DNA of 64,000 nt from Actinomadura_E scrupuli (GCF_050971785.1 NZ_JBPCCU010000007.1:186001-250000), one strand, 5' to 3'. Shown: positions 30,741-39,335, numbered from the stretch's first letter. Notes: generated from the letters alone by a model not told the origin. Translations and numbers: made by a program.

Positions 30741-32041
30741 GGGACGGCCGGCGGGCCGCGGCGCTCACCCTGACCGGCCTGGGACTGACGCTGCTGGTCA
30801 CGCTGGCCCTCTCCACGCCCTGGCGGCCGCTGCCCGGCCGCATCCCCGGTCATCCGCCGGCCGGCGCGGTGGCGTCCGAGCCGGCACGCGACTTCACCGC
30901 CGCGCAGCTCGCCCGCTCGGCGTCCTTCAGCGCGGACCTGCGGGCACCGGCCCTCCTCGGCCTCGCCGCCGGGCTGCTGGCCGTCCTGGCGCTGGGGCTG
31001 AGCCCGCTCGGCGCGAGGCTGCTGGGCGTGGTCGTCCGCCCGGTACGGCGATGGCCGGTGCAGGTCGTCGTGGCGGCCCTGACCCTGACGGCCGTGCTCC
31101 AGGCGGTTGCGCTGCCGTTCGGCGTCTGGAGCGAGACGGTGCTGCGACGCTACGGGCTGTCCACCCAGGACTGGCCGGGCTGGGCACTGGACCGGCTCAG
31201 GTCCGCGGCCATCGTCGCGCTCACCTGGATCGTGGCGCTGGTGCTGCTGCACCTGCTGGTACGGCGCTTCCCCCGGCACTGGTGGGCGCCCGCGGCGGCG
31301 GGCGGCTTCCTGCTGGTCGTGATCTTCTCGTTCCTCTATCCGGTGCTGGTCGAGCCGCTCTTCAACTCCTTCACCCCGATGAAGCCGGGCCCGCTGCGCA
31401 CCGAGCTCCTGCGGCTCGCCGCGGCCGACCACGTACCGGTCCGCGACGTGCTGGTGGCCGACGCCTCCCGCCGCACGACGGCACTGAACGCCTACGTCTC
31501 GGGTTTCGGGCCCACCCGCCGGATCGTGGTGTACGACACGCTGCTGGCCGCCGCTCCGCCGGACGAGATCAAGCTGATCGCCGCGCACGAGCTGGGGCAC
31601 GCCAAGCGGGGAGACGTGCTCTACGGGACGCTCGCCGGGGCGCTGGGGGTCTCGGCCGGGGTCTGCCTGCTCTACCTGACCGTCACCTCCCGGCGGGTGC
31701 TCGCACGGGCGGGGGCGGAGTCGCCGGCCGATCCCCGGGCCGTCTGCCTGGTCCTGGCCGTCGTGACGGTGCTGGCCCAGGCGGCGGGCCCGGCACAGAA
31801 CCTGGTCACCCGCCGCATCGAGGCCCGGGCCGACGTGCACTCGCTGGACCTGACCCGGGACCCGGTGACCTTCACTCGGATGCAGCGGGCCCTGTCGGTG
31901 CGCAACATCTCCGACCTGCGGCCCGCCCCGGCCGAGTACGCGCTGTGGGCGACGCACCCGAGCGGTCCGGAGCGGATCGCGTCGGCCCGCACCTGGGCCC
32001 GGCTGCACGGTGTCGCGGAGCCTCCCCCGCTGGTGCCCTGA
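30737..32041 (+). CDS. M48 family (Ste24-like) membrane metalloprotease
   Basis: A 434-residue integral membrane protease of the CAAX-protease-1/Ste24 family. It has about six to seven hydrophobic helices, the family block FLYPVLVEPLFNSFTPM ahead of the active site, zinc motif HELGH (about 283-287) and a third ligand Glu in RRIEARADVHSLDL. In bacteria these proteases work in membrane protein quality control since prenylated substrates are absent. The GTG start overlaps the stop of the upstream HELTH protease. The pair may act together at the membrane, but there is no direct evidence for shared substrates. Upstream in-frame sequence belongs to the previous gene in another frame and is excluded. 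Confidence 0.88.
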   Translation: MRDGRRAAALTLTGLGLTLLVTLALSTPWRPLPGRIPGHPPAGAVASEPARDFTAAQLARSASFSADLRAPALLGLAAGLLAVLALGLSPLGARLLGVVVRPVRRWPVQVVVAALTLTAVLQAVALPFGVWSETVLRRYGLSTQDWPGWALDRLRSAAIVALTWIVALVLLHLLVRRFPRHWWAPAAAGGFLLVVIFSFLYPVLVEPLFNSFTPMKPGPLRTELLRLAAADHVPVRDVLVADASRRTTALNAYVSGFGPTRRIVVYDTLLAAAPPDEIKLIAAHELGHAKRGDVLYGTLAGALGVSAGVCLLYLTVTSRRVLARAGAESPADPRAVCLVLAVVTVLAQAAGPAQNLVTRRIEARADVHSLDLTRDPVTFTRMQRALSVRNISDLRPAPAEYALWATHPSGPERIASARTWARLHGVAEPPPLVP

Positions 32042-32062
32042 CCCGGCGTCCGGGCGGACGGA

Positions 32063-33433
32063 TCAGCTCCGCGCGGGGCTCGCCGACGGCGTGGCCGTGA
32101 CCGACGGGCTCGGGGTGGCCCCCGGGGTCCCGGAGGCGCCGGGGGTGGCCGCCGGAGCGCTCGGCTCACCGGAGGTGTCGCCGGGGGCGGCGGCGAGCAC
32201 CGAGGTGCCGTCCAGCGCGGCCGTGGTCACGGGCCGCTTGAGCGCGGAGTAGCGCAGCCACTCCTTCCAGGTCTCCTGCCAGTAGCCCCAGCCGTTGCCG
32301 GGCTCGAGCTCCCGGTCGGTGCCGGTCACCTGGACGATGTCGCCCCGGTAGCTGAAGTGGTAGAACCAGATGGCGTTGGCCGGCGACAGGTTGATACATC
32401 CGTGGCTGACGTTCTCCGAGCCCTGGGAGCCCACCGACCAGGGCGCGCTGTGCTCGTACTCCCCGCTGTCGGAGATGCGCACGGTCCAGTACACGTCCTC
32501 CCGGTAGTAGTCGGGACAGCCCGGCCCGCAGCCCGTCGTGGTGGAGTCCATGACGGTGAGGTACTCCTTGCCCATGGTCAGGTGCAGGCCGTTGGTGGTC
32601 GTGTACTTGCGGATGCCGCCCTTGCCCATGCTGAGCGGCATCTCCTTGATGACCTTGCCGTTCTTCTTGATCACCTGGTGGTGGTTCTTCGAGCTCGCGA
32701 CGGTGATGTGCGAGTCGCCGATCCGGAAGTTCAGGTCGATGTTCTTGGCGAGGTAGGAGTCCTTGGCCGCGCGGGCCCCGGTCAGATGGCCGATGACCCG
32801 GACCTTGGTGTTGGCCGGCCAGTACTTCTTGGTGCGCCACACCAGGCTCTGGCTGTCGAGCCAGTGCCAGGCGCCGACGACCGGGACCGTCGACCGGACC
32901 TCCAGGTTCTTCTCGACCTGCTCCCGGTTGGCCACCGGCTTGTCGAAGTGCAGGATGACGGGCATCCCCACGCCGACCTTCTCGCCCTGGTCCGGCGCGA
33001 CGACGGCGGCCTGGATCACCTTCTTGGCCTTGAGGGTGGTGAAGTCGCTGGTGACCGTCTTGGTCTTGCCGTCCAGCCCCAGCGCGGTGACCAGGACGTG
33101 GTAGTCCGTGGCCGGCTCCAGCGCCCAGCGGGACTGCCACTGCGTGGCGTCGGGGGTCATCGCCCCCTCGACCTTCGCGCCCTTGGTGGTGACGGTGACG
33201 TTCTGGATCTTCCCGTCGGTCGCCCGCACCGTGACGGGGCCGTCCGGGGGCACGTCCGTGGTCCCGTTGGCCGGCACGACCGCGAGCTTGGCGGTCGGCC
33301 CGGCGACGCCGGTGTGCTTGCCTCCCGTGCAGGCGCCGGCGGCCGAGACCACCATCATGCCCAGCGCCAACCCCGCGAACGTTCGTGCATGGCGACTCCG
33401 CCGTCTCACCGGGGTAATGACGCTGACCCGCAC
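32063..33433 (-). CDS. Lipoprotein L,D-transpeptidase (YkuD) with Ig-like domains
   Basis: A 456-residue exported enzyme that makes 3-3 cross-links in peptidoglycan. The signal peptide ends in a lipobox, VSAAGAC, so it should be lipid-anchored at about Cys35. Two Ig-like domains (about 45-145 and 150-250) precede the YkuD catalytic domain, which has the signature HSAPWSVGSQG followed by SHGCINLSPANA with the nucleophile Cys. This layout matches mycobacterial LdtMt2. The C-terminal 60 residues are a Pro/Ala/Ser/Thr-rich tail. The GTG start follows AGGAGG. It is convergent with the M48 protease gene and is the last gene of the wall-remodelling block. Confidence 0.93.
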   Translation of the reverse strand: MRVSVITPVRRRSRHARTFAGLALGMMVVSAAGACTGGKHTGVAGPTAKLAVVPANGTTDVPPDGPVTVRATDGKIQNVTVTTKGAKVEGAMTPDATQWQSRWALEPATDYHVLVTALGLDGKTKTVTSDFTTLKAKKVIQAAVVAPDQGEKVGVGMPVILHFDKPVANREQVEKNLEVRSTVPVVGAWHWLDSQSLVWRTKKYWPANTKVRVIGHLTGARAAKDSYLAKNIDLNFRIGDSHITVASSKNHHQVIKKNGKVIKEMPLSMGKGGIRKYTTTNGLHLTMGKEYLTVMDSTTTGCGPGCPDYYREDVYWTVRISDSGEYEHSAPWSVGSQGSENVSHGCINLSPANAIWFYHFSYRGDIVQVTGTDRELEPGNGWGYWQETWKEWLRYSALKRPVTTAALDGTSVLAAAPGDTSGEPSAPAATPGASGTPGATPSPSVTATPSASPARS

Positions 33434-33585
33434 CGCCGACCTCCTGGAATCACCCTTGCGGATGGTTTTGAGTCATTGATCCATAACGACGGAATCCGTG
33501 CGGCCATCGGCCCACGGATACAGCCTTCCCCTGAAGGGACGTCATCTATCCAGCGATGGTTCACTCTGACGCCCACGAAATTATG

Positions 33586-33627
33586 AAGGGAGCCGGTGTT
33601 AGCGTGGCCGCGAACACCGGCTCCCTT
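33586..33627 (-). terminator. Terminator of the ctaCDF operon
   Basis: AAGGGAGCCGGTGTT and AACACCGGCTCCCTT form a perfect 15-base stem around a 12-base loop, 18 bases after the ctaF stop. The remaining intergenic sequence 33434-33585 shows no gene. Confidence 0.75.
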
Positions 33628-33645
33628 ATGGTTCTTTTCCCGGAT

Positions 33646-34056
33646 TCAGTCTGAGAACTGACCTCGGTAATACTCGAAGACGAGGCCGATCGAGCTGAGA
33701 ATGGTGCAGGCTACGCCGAGCGTGACCAGCCACCAGCCGAAGACCATTCCCAGCGCCACCATCGCGGCGGACGCTCCCACGAACAGCGGCCACCAGCTGT
33801 GCGGGCTGAAGAAGCCCAGCTCACCGGCGCCGTCCGCGATGTCGCCCTCCTTGTTGTCCTCGGGGAGCGGACCGCCCCCGGCCTTCTCCAGGCGCCGGAC
33901 GGTGAAGTGGACGTAGAAGGCCACCAGCCCGGCCAGGCAGACCGAGAGGGCGAGCGCGGTCGTCCCGGTCCAGTCATGGGACAACAGCCAGTAGGCGATG
34001 TCGGTGACCAGGAAGAAGAGGGCGCAACCGTAGAACATGTACGCCTGGAAACGCAT
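33646..34056 (-). CDS. ctaF: Cytochrome c oxidase subunit IV, actinobacterial type
   Basis: A 136-residue membrane protein with four predicted helices (about 5-25, 32-52, 88-108, 109-128) separated by an acidic loop (LPEDNKEGDIAD). It is the small fourth subunit specific to actinobacterial aa3 oxidases and is needed for complex stability. It starts four bases after the ctaD stop and is therefore the third gene of the operon. It has no redox motif. The ATG is preceded only by the end of ctaD, with GGAGGGATAAAGC serving as the ribosome binding site. Confidence 0.92.
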   Translation of the reverse strand: MRFQAYMFYGCALFFLVTDIAYWLLSHDWTGTTALALSVCLAGLVAFYVHFTVRRLEKAGGGPLPEDNKEGDIADGAGELGFFSPHSWWPLFVGASAAMVALGMVFGWWLVTLGVACTILSSIGLVFEYYRGQFSD

Positions 34057-34059
34057 GCT

Positions 34060-35730
34060 TTATCCCTCCGCACCGACGGGCAGCTCGACCTTGCCGGCGG
34101 CATGTGGATGGTGCAGGTCGAAGGCGGGCCGCTCGGAGCGGATCCGCGGGATCGAGGTGAAGTTGTGCCGCGGGGGCGGGCAGGACGTCGCCCATTCCAG
34201 CGAGCCGCCGTGACCCCACGGATCGTCCACCTCGACCTTCTTGCCCTTCTTCGCGGTGATGTAGACGTTGTAGAGGAACGGCAACGTCGAGGCACCCAGC
34301 ACGAAGGACGCAAGGGAGGAGAAGGTGTTCAGGTCGGTGAACTGGCTCGCGTAGTCGGCATACCGACGCGGCATGCCCTCGGCGCCCAGCCAGTGCTGGA
34401 CCAGGAAGGTGCCGTGGAAGCCGAGGAACAGCATCCAGAAATGGATCTTCCCGAGCCGGTCGTTGAGCATCTTGCCGGTCATCTTCGGCCACCAGAAGTA
34501 GAAGCCCGCGAACATCGCGAACACCACCGTGCCGAACACCACGTAGTGGAAGTGCGCCACCACGAAGTAGGAGTCGCTGAGCTGGAAGTCCAGCGGCGGA
34601 GTGGCCAGGATGACCCCGGTGAGACCACCGAACAGGAAGGTGACCAGGAACCCGATCGACCACAGCATCGGTGACTCGAAGCTCAGTTGCCCTCGCCAGA
34701 TCGTGCCGACCCAGTTGAAGAACTTCACCCCGGTCGGCACCGCGATCAGGAAGGTCATGAACGAGAAGAACGGCAGCAGCACCTGGCCGGTCACGAACAT
34801 GTGGTGCGCCCACACGGTGATGGACAGCCCGGCGATGGAGATCGTCGCGCCGACCAGTCCGACGTAGCCGAAGATCGGCTTGCGGCTGAAGACCGGCAGG
34901 ATCTCGGTCACGATGCCGAAGAACGGCAGCGCGATGATGTAGACCTCCGGATGGCCGAAGAACCAGAACAGGTGCTGCCACAGCAGGGCGCCGCCATGGG
35001 ATGCGTCGAAGATGTGGGCGCCGAACTTGCGGTCCGCCTCCAGCGCCAGCAGCGCCGCGGCCAGGCACGGGAAGGCGATCAGCACCAGGATGCTGGTCAG
35101 CAGGGCGTTCCACACGAAGATCGGCATCCGGAACATCGTCATGCCCGGGGCGCGCATGCACAGGATCGTGGTGATGAAGTTGACGCCACCGAGGATGGTG
35201 CCCAGACCCGAGATGGTCAGACCCATGATCCACAGGTCCCCGCCGACGCCGGGCGAGTGCATCGCGTCCGACAGCGGCGTGTAGGCGAACCAGCCGAAGC
35301 TCGCCGAGCCGCCCGGGGTGATGAAGCCGCTCACGGCGATGAGGCTGCCGAACAGGTACAGCCAGTACGCGATCATGTTCATCCGGGGGAACGCCACGTC
35401 GGGCGAGCCGATCTGCAACGGCATGATCACGTTGGTGAAGCCGGCGAACAGCGGTGTGGCGAACATCAGCAGCATGATCGTGCCATGCATGGTGAACAGC
35501 TGGTTGTACTGCTCGTTGCTGACGACCTGTGATCCCGGCGTGAAGAGCTCAGCGCGCATGATGAGCGCGAGGACCCCGCCGAACAGGAAGAACGCGAACG
35601 ACGTGATCAGGTACATGTAGCCGATCACCTTGTGGTCCGTGGACGAGATCCAGGACACGATGATGCGTCCCTTGCTCGTCCGCGCCCCCGGGGTGGCCGG
35701 CAGTGTCGCCTGGTGACTGGTGGCCGTCAC
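34060..35730 (-). CDS. ctaD: Cytochrome c oxidase subunit I
   Basis: A 556-residue protein, the catalytic subunit of the aa3 oxidase with twelve membrane helices and the low-spin haem a and haem a3-CuB centres. Hallmark blocks are the TMHGTIMLLMFATP (haem a His), WFFGHPEVYIIALPFF (CuB His with cross-linked Tyr), VWAHHMFVTG (CuB His pair) and VAHFHYVVFGTVVFA (haem ligands). The GTG start overlaps the ctaC stop as GTGA. An AGTTGGGGGGG tract acts as a weak ribosome binding site, so translation probably depends on coupling. Longer upstream frames are shadows of ctaC. Confidence 0.95.
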   Translation of the reverse strand: MTATSHQATLPATPGARTSKGRIIVSWISSTDHKVIGYMYLITSFAFFLFGGVLALIMRAELFTPGSQVVSNEQYNQLFTMHGTIMLLMFATPLFAGFTNVIMPLQIGSPDVAFPRMNMIAYWLYLFGSLIAVSGFITPGGSASFGWFAYTPLSDAMHSPGVGGDLWIMGLTISGLGTILGGVNFITTILCMRAPGMTMFRMPIFVWNALLTSILVLIAFPCLAAALLALEADRKFGAHIFDASHGGALLWQHLFWFFGHPEVYIIALPFFGIVTEILPVFSRKPIFGYVGLVGATISIAGLSITVWAHHMFVTGQVLLPFFSFMTFLIAVPTGVKFFNWVGTIWRGQLSFESPMLWSIGFLVTFLFGGLTGVILATPPLDFQLSDSYFVVAHFHYVVFGTVVFAMFAGFYFWWPKMTGKMLNDRLGKIHFWMLFLGFHGTFLVQHWLGAEGMPRRYADYASQFTDLNTFSSLASFVLGASTLPFLYNVYITAKKGKKVEVDDPWGHGGSLEWATSCPPPRHNFTSIPRIRSERPAFDLHHPHAAGKVELPVGAEG

Positions 35731-36548
35731 TGGGCCCCCCCAACTGCCTTGCGCTGGTCGATGAACGTCTGGAATTCCGCGGGGGTGACGACCTTCAGCT
35801 GGAACAGCATCCGGCTGTGGTCGACACCGCACAGCTCCGCACAGCGGCCCTCGTACGTCCCCGTCCGGGTCGGCGTGATCTCGAACTGGTTGTCCTTCGG
35901 GCCGGGCATGACGTCCTTCTTGTAGAGGAAGGCCGGCACCCAGAACGAATGGATGACGTCGTTGGTGTGCAGGTTGAAGCGGACCGTCTTGCCGACGGGG
36001 ATCACCAGGACGGGCTTGGTGCCCGGGTTGGCGTCCGGCGCCGCCGGCGTCCCCACCACGCTCACGGGCGATCCGTCGGCCCGCTTGTACTGCGGGTAGT
36101 CGAACTGCCAGCTCCACTGGAACGCGATCACGTTGACCTGGACGTCCGGGGACTTCGAGGTCTTCTCGATGTAGTTCTCGTCACGCGCGGTGAAGTAGAA
36201 CAACACGGCGATCATGATGAAGGGGACCGCGGTGTAGAGCATCTCGATGGGCAGGTTGTAACGCACCTGCGGCGGGAGGTCGTCCGAGCGCTTGCGGTGG
36301 AACAGCACCGCCCAGATGATCAAACCCCAGACGATGGCGCCGGTGGCGAAGGCGGCGATCCAGGAACCCTGCCAGAGGGTCAGGACGCGCTTGCCCTGCT
36401 CGGTGATCGGCTCGGGCAGGCCGAGGCGGGCGGCCTCACCGCTGCACGCGGTGGCGGTCAGCGCCAGCAACGACAGCATGCCGGCGCTCGTCGACGCGCG
36501 GCGGCCGCGCGCGGGCGTACGCCGCTCCCTAGAGCGGGTCGGACTCAC
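35727..36548 (-). CDS. ctaC: Cytochrome c oxidase subunit II (lipoprotein)
   Basis: A 273-residue protein carrying the CuA centre that receives electrons from QcrC. The mature N-terminus is a lipid-modified Cys35 in TATACSG. Two membrane helices follow (about 61-81 and 98-119), then the cupredoxin domain with FQWSWQFDYP and the CuA site CAELCGVDHSRM (Cys236, Cys240, His244, Met247), all intact. The GTG at 36548 is preferred over a TTG 36 bases upstream because AAGGGAAGG precedes it. It is the first gene of ctaCDF. A CACACGTGTG palindrome lies about 70 bases upstream in the gap shared with the NifS-like gene. Confidence 0.95.
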   Translation of the reverse strand: MSPTRSRERRTPARGRRASTSAGMLSLLALTATACSGEAARLGLPEPITEQGKRVLTLWQGSWIAAFATGAIVWGLIIWAVLFHRKRSDDLPPQVRYNLPIEMLYTAVPFIMIAVLFYFTARDENYIEKTSKSPDVQVNVIAFQWSWQFDYPQYKRADGSPVSVVGTPAAPDANPGTKPVLVIPVGKTVRFNLHTNDVIHSFWVPAFLYKKDVMPGPKDNQFEITPTRTGTYEGRCAELCGVDHSRMLFQLKVVTPAEFQTFIDQRKAVGGAQ

Positions 36549-36615
36549 GGAATGCCTTCCCTTGTTCAGGACCGTGCGGATCAAGCCCGGGAGGCCGGGC
36601 CGTCAGGTCTGTTTT

Positions 36616-36625
36616 CACACGTGTG
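36616..36625. promoter_or_regulatory. CACACGTGTG palindrome between ctaC and the NifS-like gene
   Basis: A perfect ten-base palindrome lies 67 bases before the ctaC start and 76 bases before the NifS-like start. It could be an operator serving one or both divergent genes. No matching regulator is in the window. Confidence 0.25.
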
Positions 36626-36701
36626 GAGCACACATTAGCGTGCAGGTGCCACACCCCCCGCCCGGGTCCCCGGTTAGGGTCGTGTTGTGACCGGAGCGAA
36701 C

Positions 36702-37838
36702 ATGACCACGGCATACTTCGACGCGGCCTCCACCGAACCCCTGCACCCCGCCGGCCGCGCGGCCCTGCTGAGCGCTCTGGAGGACGGCTGGGCCGATCCC
36801 TCCCGGCTGTACGGAGCCGGGCGCAGGGCGGGGCATCTTCTCGATCAGGCCCGGGCCCGTACGGCGGCGGTCCTGGCGGTGCGGCCCGACGAGGTCTCCT
36901 TCACCTCCTCCGGGACACAGGCCGTCCATCTGGCCGTGCTCGGCGGCCTGCGGGCCCGGCGGCGGACCGGCCGGCACCTCGTGGTCAGCGCCGTCGAGCA
37001 CTCCAGCGTGCTGCACGCCGCCGAACTGCACGAGCGGGAGGGCGGCTCCGTCACCACGGTCGGCGTGGACCGGGCAGGCCGGGTCGATCCGGCCGAGTTC
37101 GCCGCGGCGCTGCGGCCCGACACCGCCCTCGCCTGCCTGCAGTCCGCCAACCACGAGGTCGGCACCGTGCAGCCGGTGGGCGAGGTGGCCGAGCTGTGCC
37201 GGGCGGTGCAGGTGCCGCTCTTCGTCGACGCCGCCCAGTCGGCGGGGCGGGTGGCGATCCCCGACGGCTGGTCGATGCTGGCCGCCAGCGCGCACAAGTG
37301 GGGCGGCCCGGCCGGGGTCGGCGTGCTGGCCGTCCGCAAGAACACCCGCTGGCGCTCCCCGCTGCCCGACGACGAACGCGGGGGCCGGCGGGTCCCCGGG
37401 TTCGAGAACGTCCCGGGCGCGCTGGCCGCGGCCGCGGCGCTCGAGGCCTACGCCGCCGAGATGGCCGCCGACGGCCCCCGCCTGTCGGCCCTGGTCGACC
37501 TGATCCGGGACCGGATTCCGCGGGTCCTCGCCGATGTCGAGGTGGTCGGCGACCCCGAGCGCAGGCTCCCCCACCTGGTGACCTTCTCCTGTCTCTACGT
37601 GGAGGGCGAAGCGTTGATCACCGAACTGGACCGGCTGGGTTTCGCCGTCTCCTCCGGCAGCTCCTGTACGGCGGATACGCTGCGACCGAGCCACGTGCTG
37701 GAAGCGATGGGAGTGATTACGCATGGAAACGTCCGGGTATCGCTGCCTCGTGGGGCGAATGCGACCAACGTCGATCGTTTCCTGGCCGTGCTCCCCGACG
37801 CCGTCGCCCAACTACGCCGCACCGCAGGAGTGACCTGA
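36702..37838 (+). CDS. NifS/IscS-like cysteine desulfurase (class V aminotransferase)
   Basis: A 378-residue PLP-dependent enzyme expected to remove sulfur from cysteine as a persulfide. The PLP lysine is in ASAHKWGGP (about residue 199), substrate-binding AVEHSSVLHA is present, and the persulfide-forming loop is SGSSCTADTLRPSHVL (Cys about 323). The last residues are typical. The ATG at 36702 follows GGAGCGAAC; a GTG at 36687 is six bases after a TAGGGT hexamer and could be a leaderless start. The TusA-like gene begins one base inside the stop (TGATG), so the two form a sulfur-relay pair. It is divergent from ctaC. Confidence 0.88.
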   Translation: MTTAYFDAASTEPLHPAGRAALLSALEDGWADPSRLYGAGRRAGHLLDQARARTAAVLAVRPDEVSFTSSGTQAVHLAVLGGLRARRRTGRHLVVSAVEHSSVLHAAELHEREGGSVTTVGVDRAGRVDPAEFAAALRPDTALACLQSANHEVGTVQPVGEVAELCRAVQVPLFVDAAQSAGRVAIPDGWSMLAASAHKWGGPAGVGVLAVRKNTRWRSPLPDDERGGRRVPGFENVPGALAAAAALEAYAAEMAADGPRLSALVDLIRDRIPRVLADVEVVGDPERRLPHLVTFSCLYVEGEALITELDRLGFAVSSGSSCTADTLRPSHVLEAMGVITHGNVRVSLPRGANATNVDRFLAVLPDAVAQLRRTAGVT

Positions 37839-38143
37839 TGAGCTTCCGACGTCGCGCCCGGAACGCGCCGACGCCCCCCTCCCCGGCATCGGCCCCCCCG
37901 GCACCGCGACGGGAGCCGCCCTACCTGATCATCGACGCGCTCGGCCGCAAGTGCCCCATCCCGATCATCCTGCTGGCCGAGCGCATCCGCGAGGTCCCGG
38001 TCGGCCAGGTGGTGGTGGTGACCGCCGACGACGTCGCCGCCCGCACCGACGTGCCGGCCTGGTGCCGGATGAAGTCCCAGGACTTCGTGGGCGAGGAGAC
38101 CCTCCCCCGCGGCTGGGCCTTCCACATCCGCCGCATGTACTGA
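37838..38143 (+). CDS. TusA-like sulfurtransferase
   Basis: A 101-residue protein with a disordered Pro/Ala-rich N-terminus of about 28 residues followed by the TusA/SirA fold. The sulfur-carrying Cys39 lies in the family motif DALGRKCPIP. It should accept a persulfide sulfur from the NifS-like enzyme encoded just upstream, whose stop overlaps its start. The final acceptor is unknown; candidates in other bacteria are tRNA thiolation, molybdenum cofactor and Fe-S assembly. The C-terminal block has one additional Cys (WCRM). It is the end of a two-gene operon. Confidence 0.85.
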   Translation: MSFRRRARNAPTPPSPASAPPAPRREPPYLIIDALGRKCPIPIILLAERIREVPVGQVVVVTADDVAARTDVPAWCRMKSQDFVGEETLPRGWAFHIRRMY

Positions 38144-38146
38144 CCT

Positions 38147-38203
38147 CATGGCGCTCGCACGCGTCCATGGCGCTCGCACGCGCTCATGGCGCTCGCTCCG
38201 CTC
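38147..38203. repeat. Three tandem 19-base repeats after the TusA-like gene
   Basis: CATGGCGCTCGCACGCG occurs at 38147 and 38166, and a variant ending CTCCG at 38185, giving a 19-base period. The repeat starts four bases beyond the TusA-like stop. The rest of the 229-base gap is GC-rich without a gene. Confidence 0.7.
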
Positions 38204-38339
38204 ACGCGGCGTACGGGCGCTCTTACGCGGCGTCTTCCCTCGTCACGTGCTCGCTCGTGCCTCGCTGCGCGCGTTCCTCGGTCCAGACGCCGCGCGCCCG
38301 TACGCGCCCCAGTCACCGCAAGTGGCACTGTCCCGCCCG

Positions 38340-38361
38340 GCCCGGCGCCTGGGCGCCGGGC
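38340..38361 (-). terminator. Hairpin after the adenosine-kinase-like gene
   Basis: GCCCGGCGC, loop CTGG, GCGCCGGGC: a perfect nine-base stem, 11 bases beyond the kinase stop. It lacks a T run. Confidence 0.5.
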
Positions 38362-38372
38362 GGGCGGCCTGA

Positions 38373-39335
38373 TCAGGTGAGGTGGGGGGCGACGTCGGCG
38401 GCGGCGTCGGCGCCGTAAGCGTGCGAGAGGCGCTCGATGAAGCGCGGCCCGGCCAGGGTGTACTCCTGGCAGCCGGCGCTCTCCAGCGCGTGCGCCGCGA
38501 TGAGGTTGCCGACCTGGGCGGCGCGCTCCAGGGACAGGCCCCAGGCGGTCGCGGACAGGAATCCGGCCCGGAAGGCGTCGCCGACGCCGGTCGGGTCGAC
38601 CTTGCCCTCCTCCGGCGCCGCGGGCACGTGCAGGCCCCGCTCGCCCACCCGGTCGATGACGACCCCCTTGGCCCCGAGGGTGGTCACCCGGACCCCGACC
38701 CGCTCCAGGATCTCGCCGTCCGACCAGCCCGTCTTCTGCTCGGCGAGGGCCTTCTCGTACTCGTTGGTGAACAGGTACGCGGCGCCGTCGATGAGCGTGC
38801 GGACGTCCTCGCCGTCCATGCGCGCGAGCTGCTGGGACGGGTCGGCCGCGAACGCGATGCCCCGGGTCCGGCACTCCTCGGTGTGCCGCAGCATCGCCTC
38901 GGGGTCGTTCGGGCTGATGACGACGAGGTCCAGGTCGCCGAGCGGCGCGAGTTCGATGTTGCGGGCGTCGCTCATCGCACCGGCGTAGAACGAGGCGATC
39001 TGGTTGTGATCGTCGTCGGTCGTGCAGAGGAACCTGGCGGTGTGGTGCAGCTCGGAGACGTGCACGCCCGAGCTGTCGACCCCGTGGCGCTCCAGCCAGG
39101 ACCGGTAGTCGGCGAAGTCCTCGCCGACCGCGCCCACCAGGATCGGCCGCTGTCCCAGGCAGCCCATGCCGAAGCAGATGTTGGCCGCGATGCCACCGCG
39201 CCGGATCTCCAGCTCGTCGACCAGGAAGGACAGCGACACCCGGTGCAGCTGGTCGGGAATGAGCTGGTCGGCGAACCTGCCGGGGAAGGTCATCAGGTGG
39301 TCGGTGGCGATGGAACCTGTCACGGCGATGCGCAC
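38373..39335 (-). CDS. adoK: PfkB-family carbohydrate kinase, adenosine-kinase-like
   Basis: A 320-residue ribokinase-fold sugar/nucleoside kinase. The C-terminal signature DPTGVGDAFRAGF carries the catalytic Asp and anion hole, and the N-terminal RRGGIAANICFGMGCLG block forms the substrate-binding glycines. It is closest, by memory, to mycobacterial adenosine kinase AdoK, which also lies next to the cta/qcr cluster and is of similar length; the name is thus a positional and family inference. AdoK phosphorylates adenosine in purine salvage. The GTG at 39335 follows GAGGAG by nine bases; the longer frame to 39389 lacks a binding site. Other sugars remain possible substrates. Confidence 0.75.
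   Translation of the reverse strand: MRIAVTGSIATDHLMTFPGRFADQLIPDQLHRVSLSFLVDELEIRRGGIAANICFGMGCLGQRPILVGAVGEDFADYRSWLERHGVDSSGVHVSELHHTARFLCTTDDDHNQIASFYAGAMSDARNIELAPLGDLDLVVISPNDPEAMLRHTEECRTRGIAFAADPSQQLARMDGEDVRTLIDGAAYLFTNEYEKALAEQKTGWSDGEILERVGVRVTTLGAKGVVIDRVGERGLHVPAAPEEGKVDPTGVGDAFRAGFLSATAWGLSLERAAQVGNLIAAHALESAGCQEYTLAGPRFIERLSHAYGADAAADVAPHLT

Noticed and set aside
36549..36584. TTG start for ctaC
   Set aside because: It has no ribosome binding site, whereas the GTG at 36548 follows AAGGGAAGG and gives a normal lipoprotein signal peptide.
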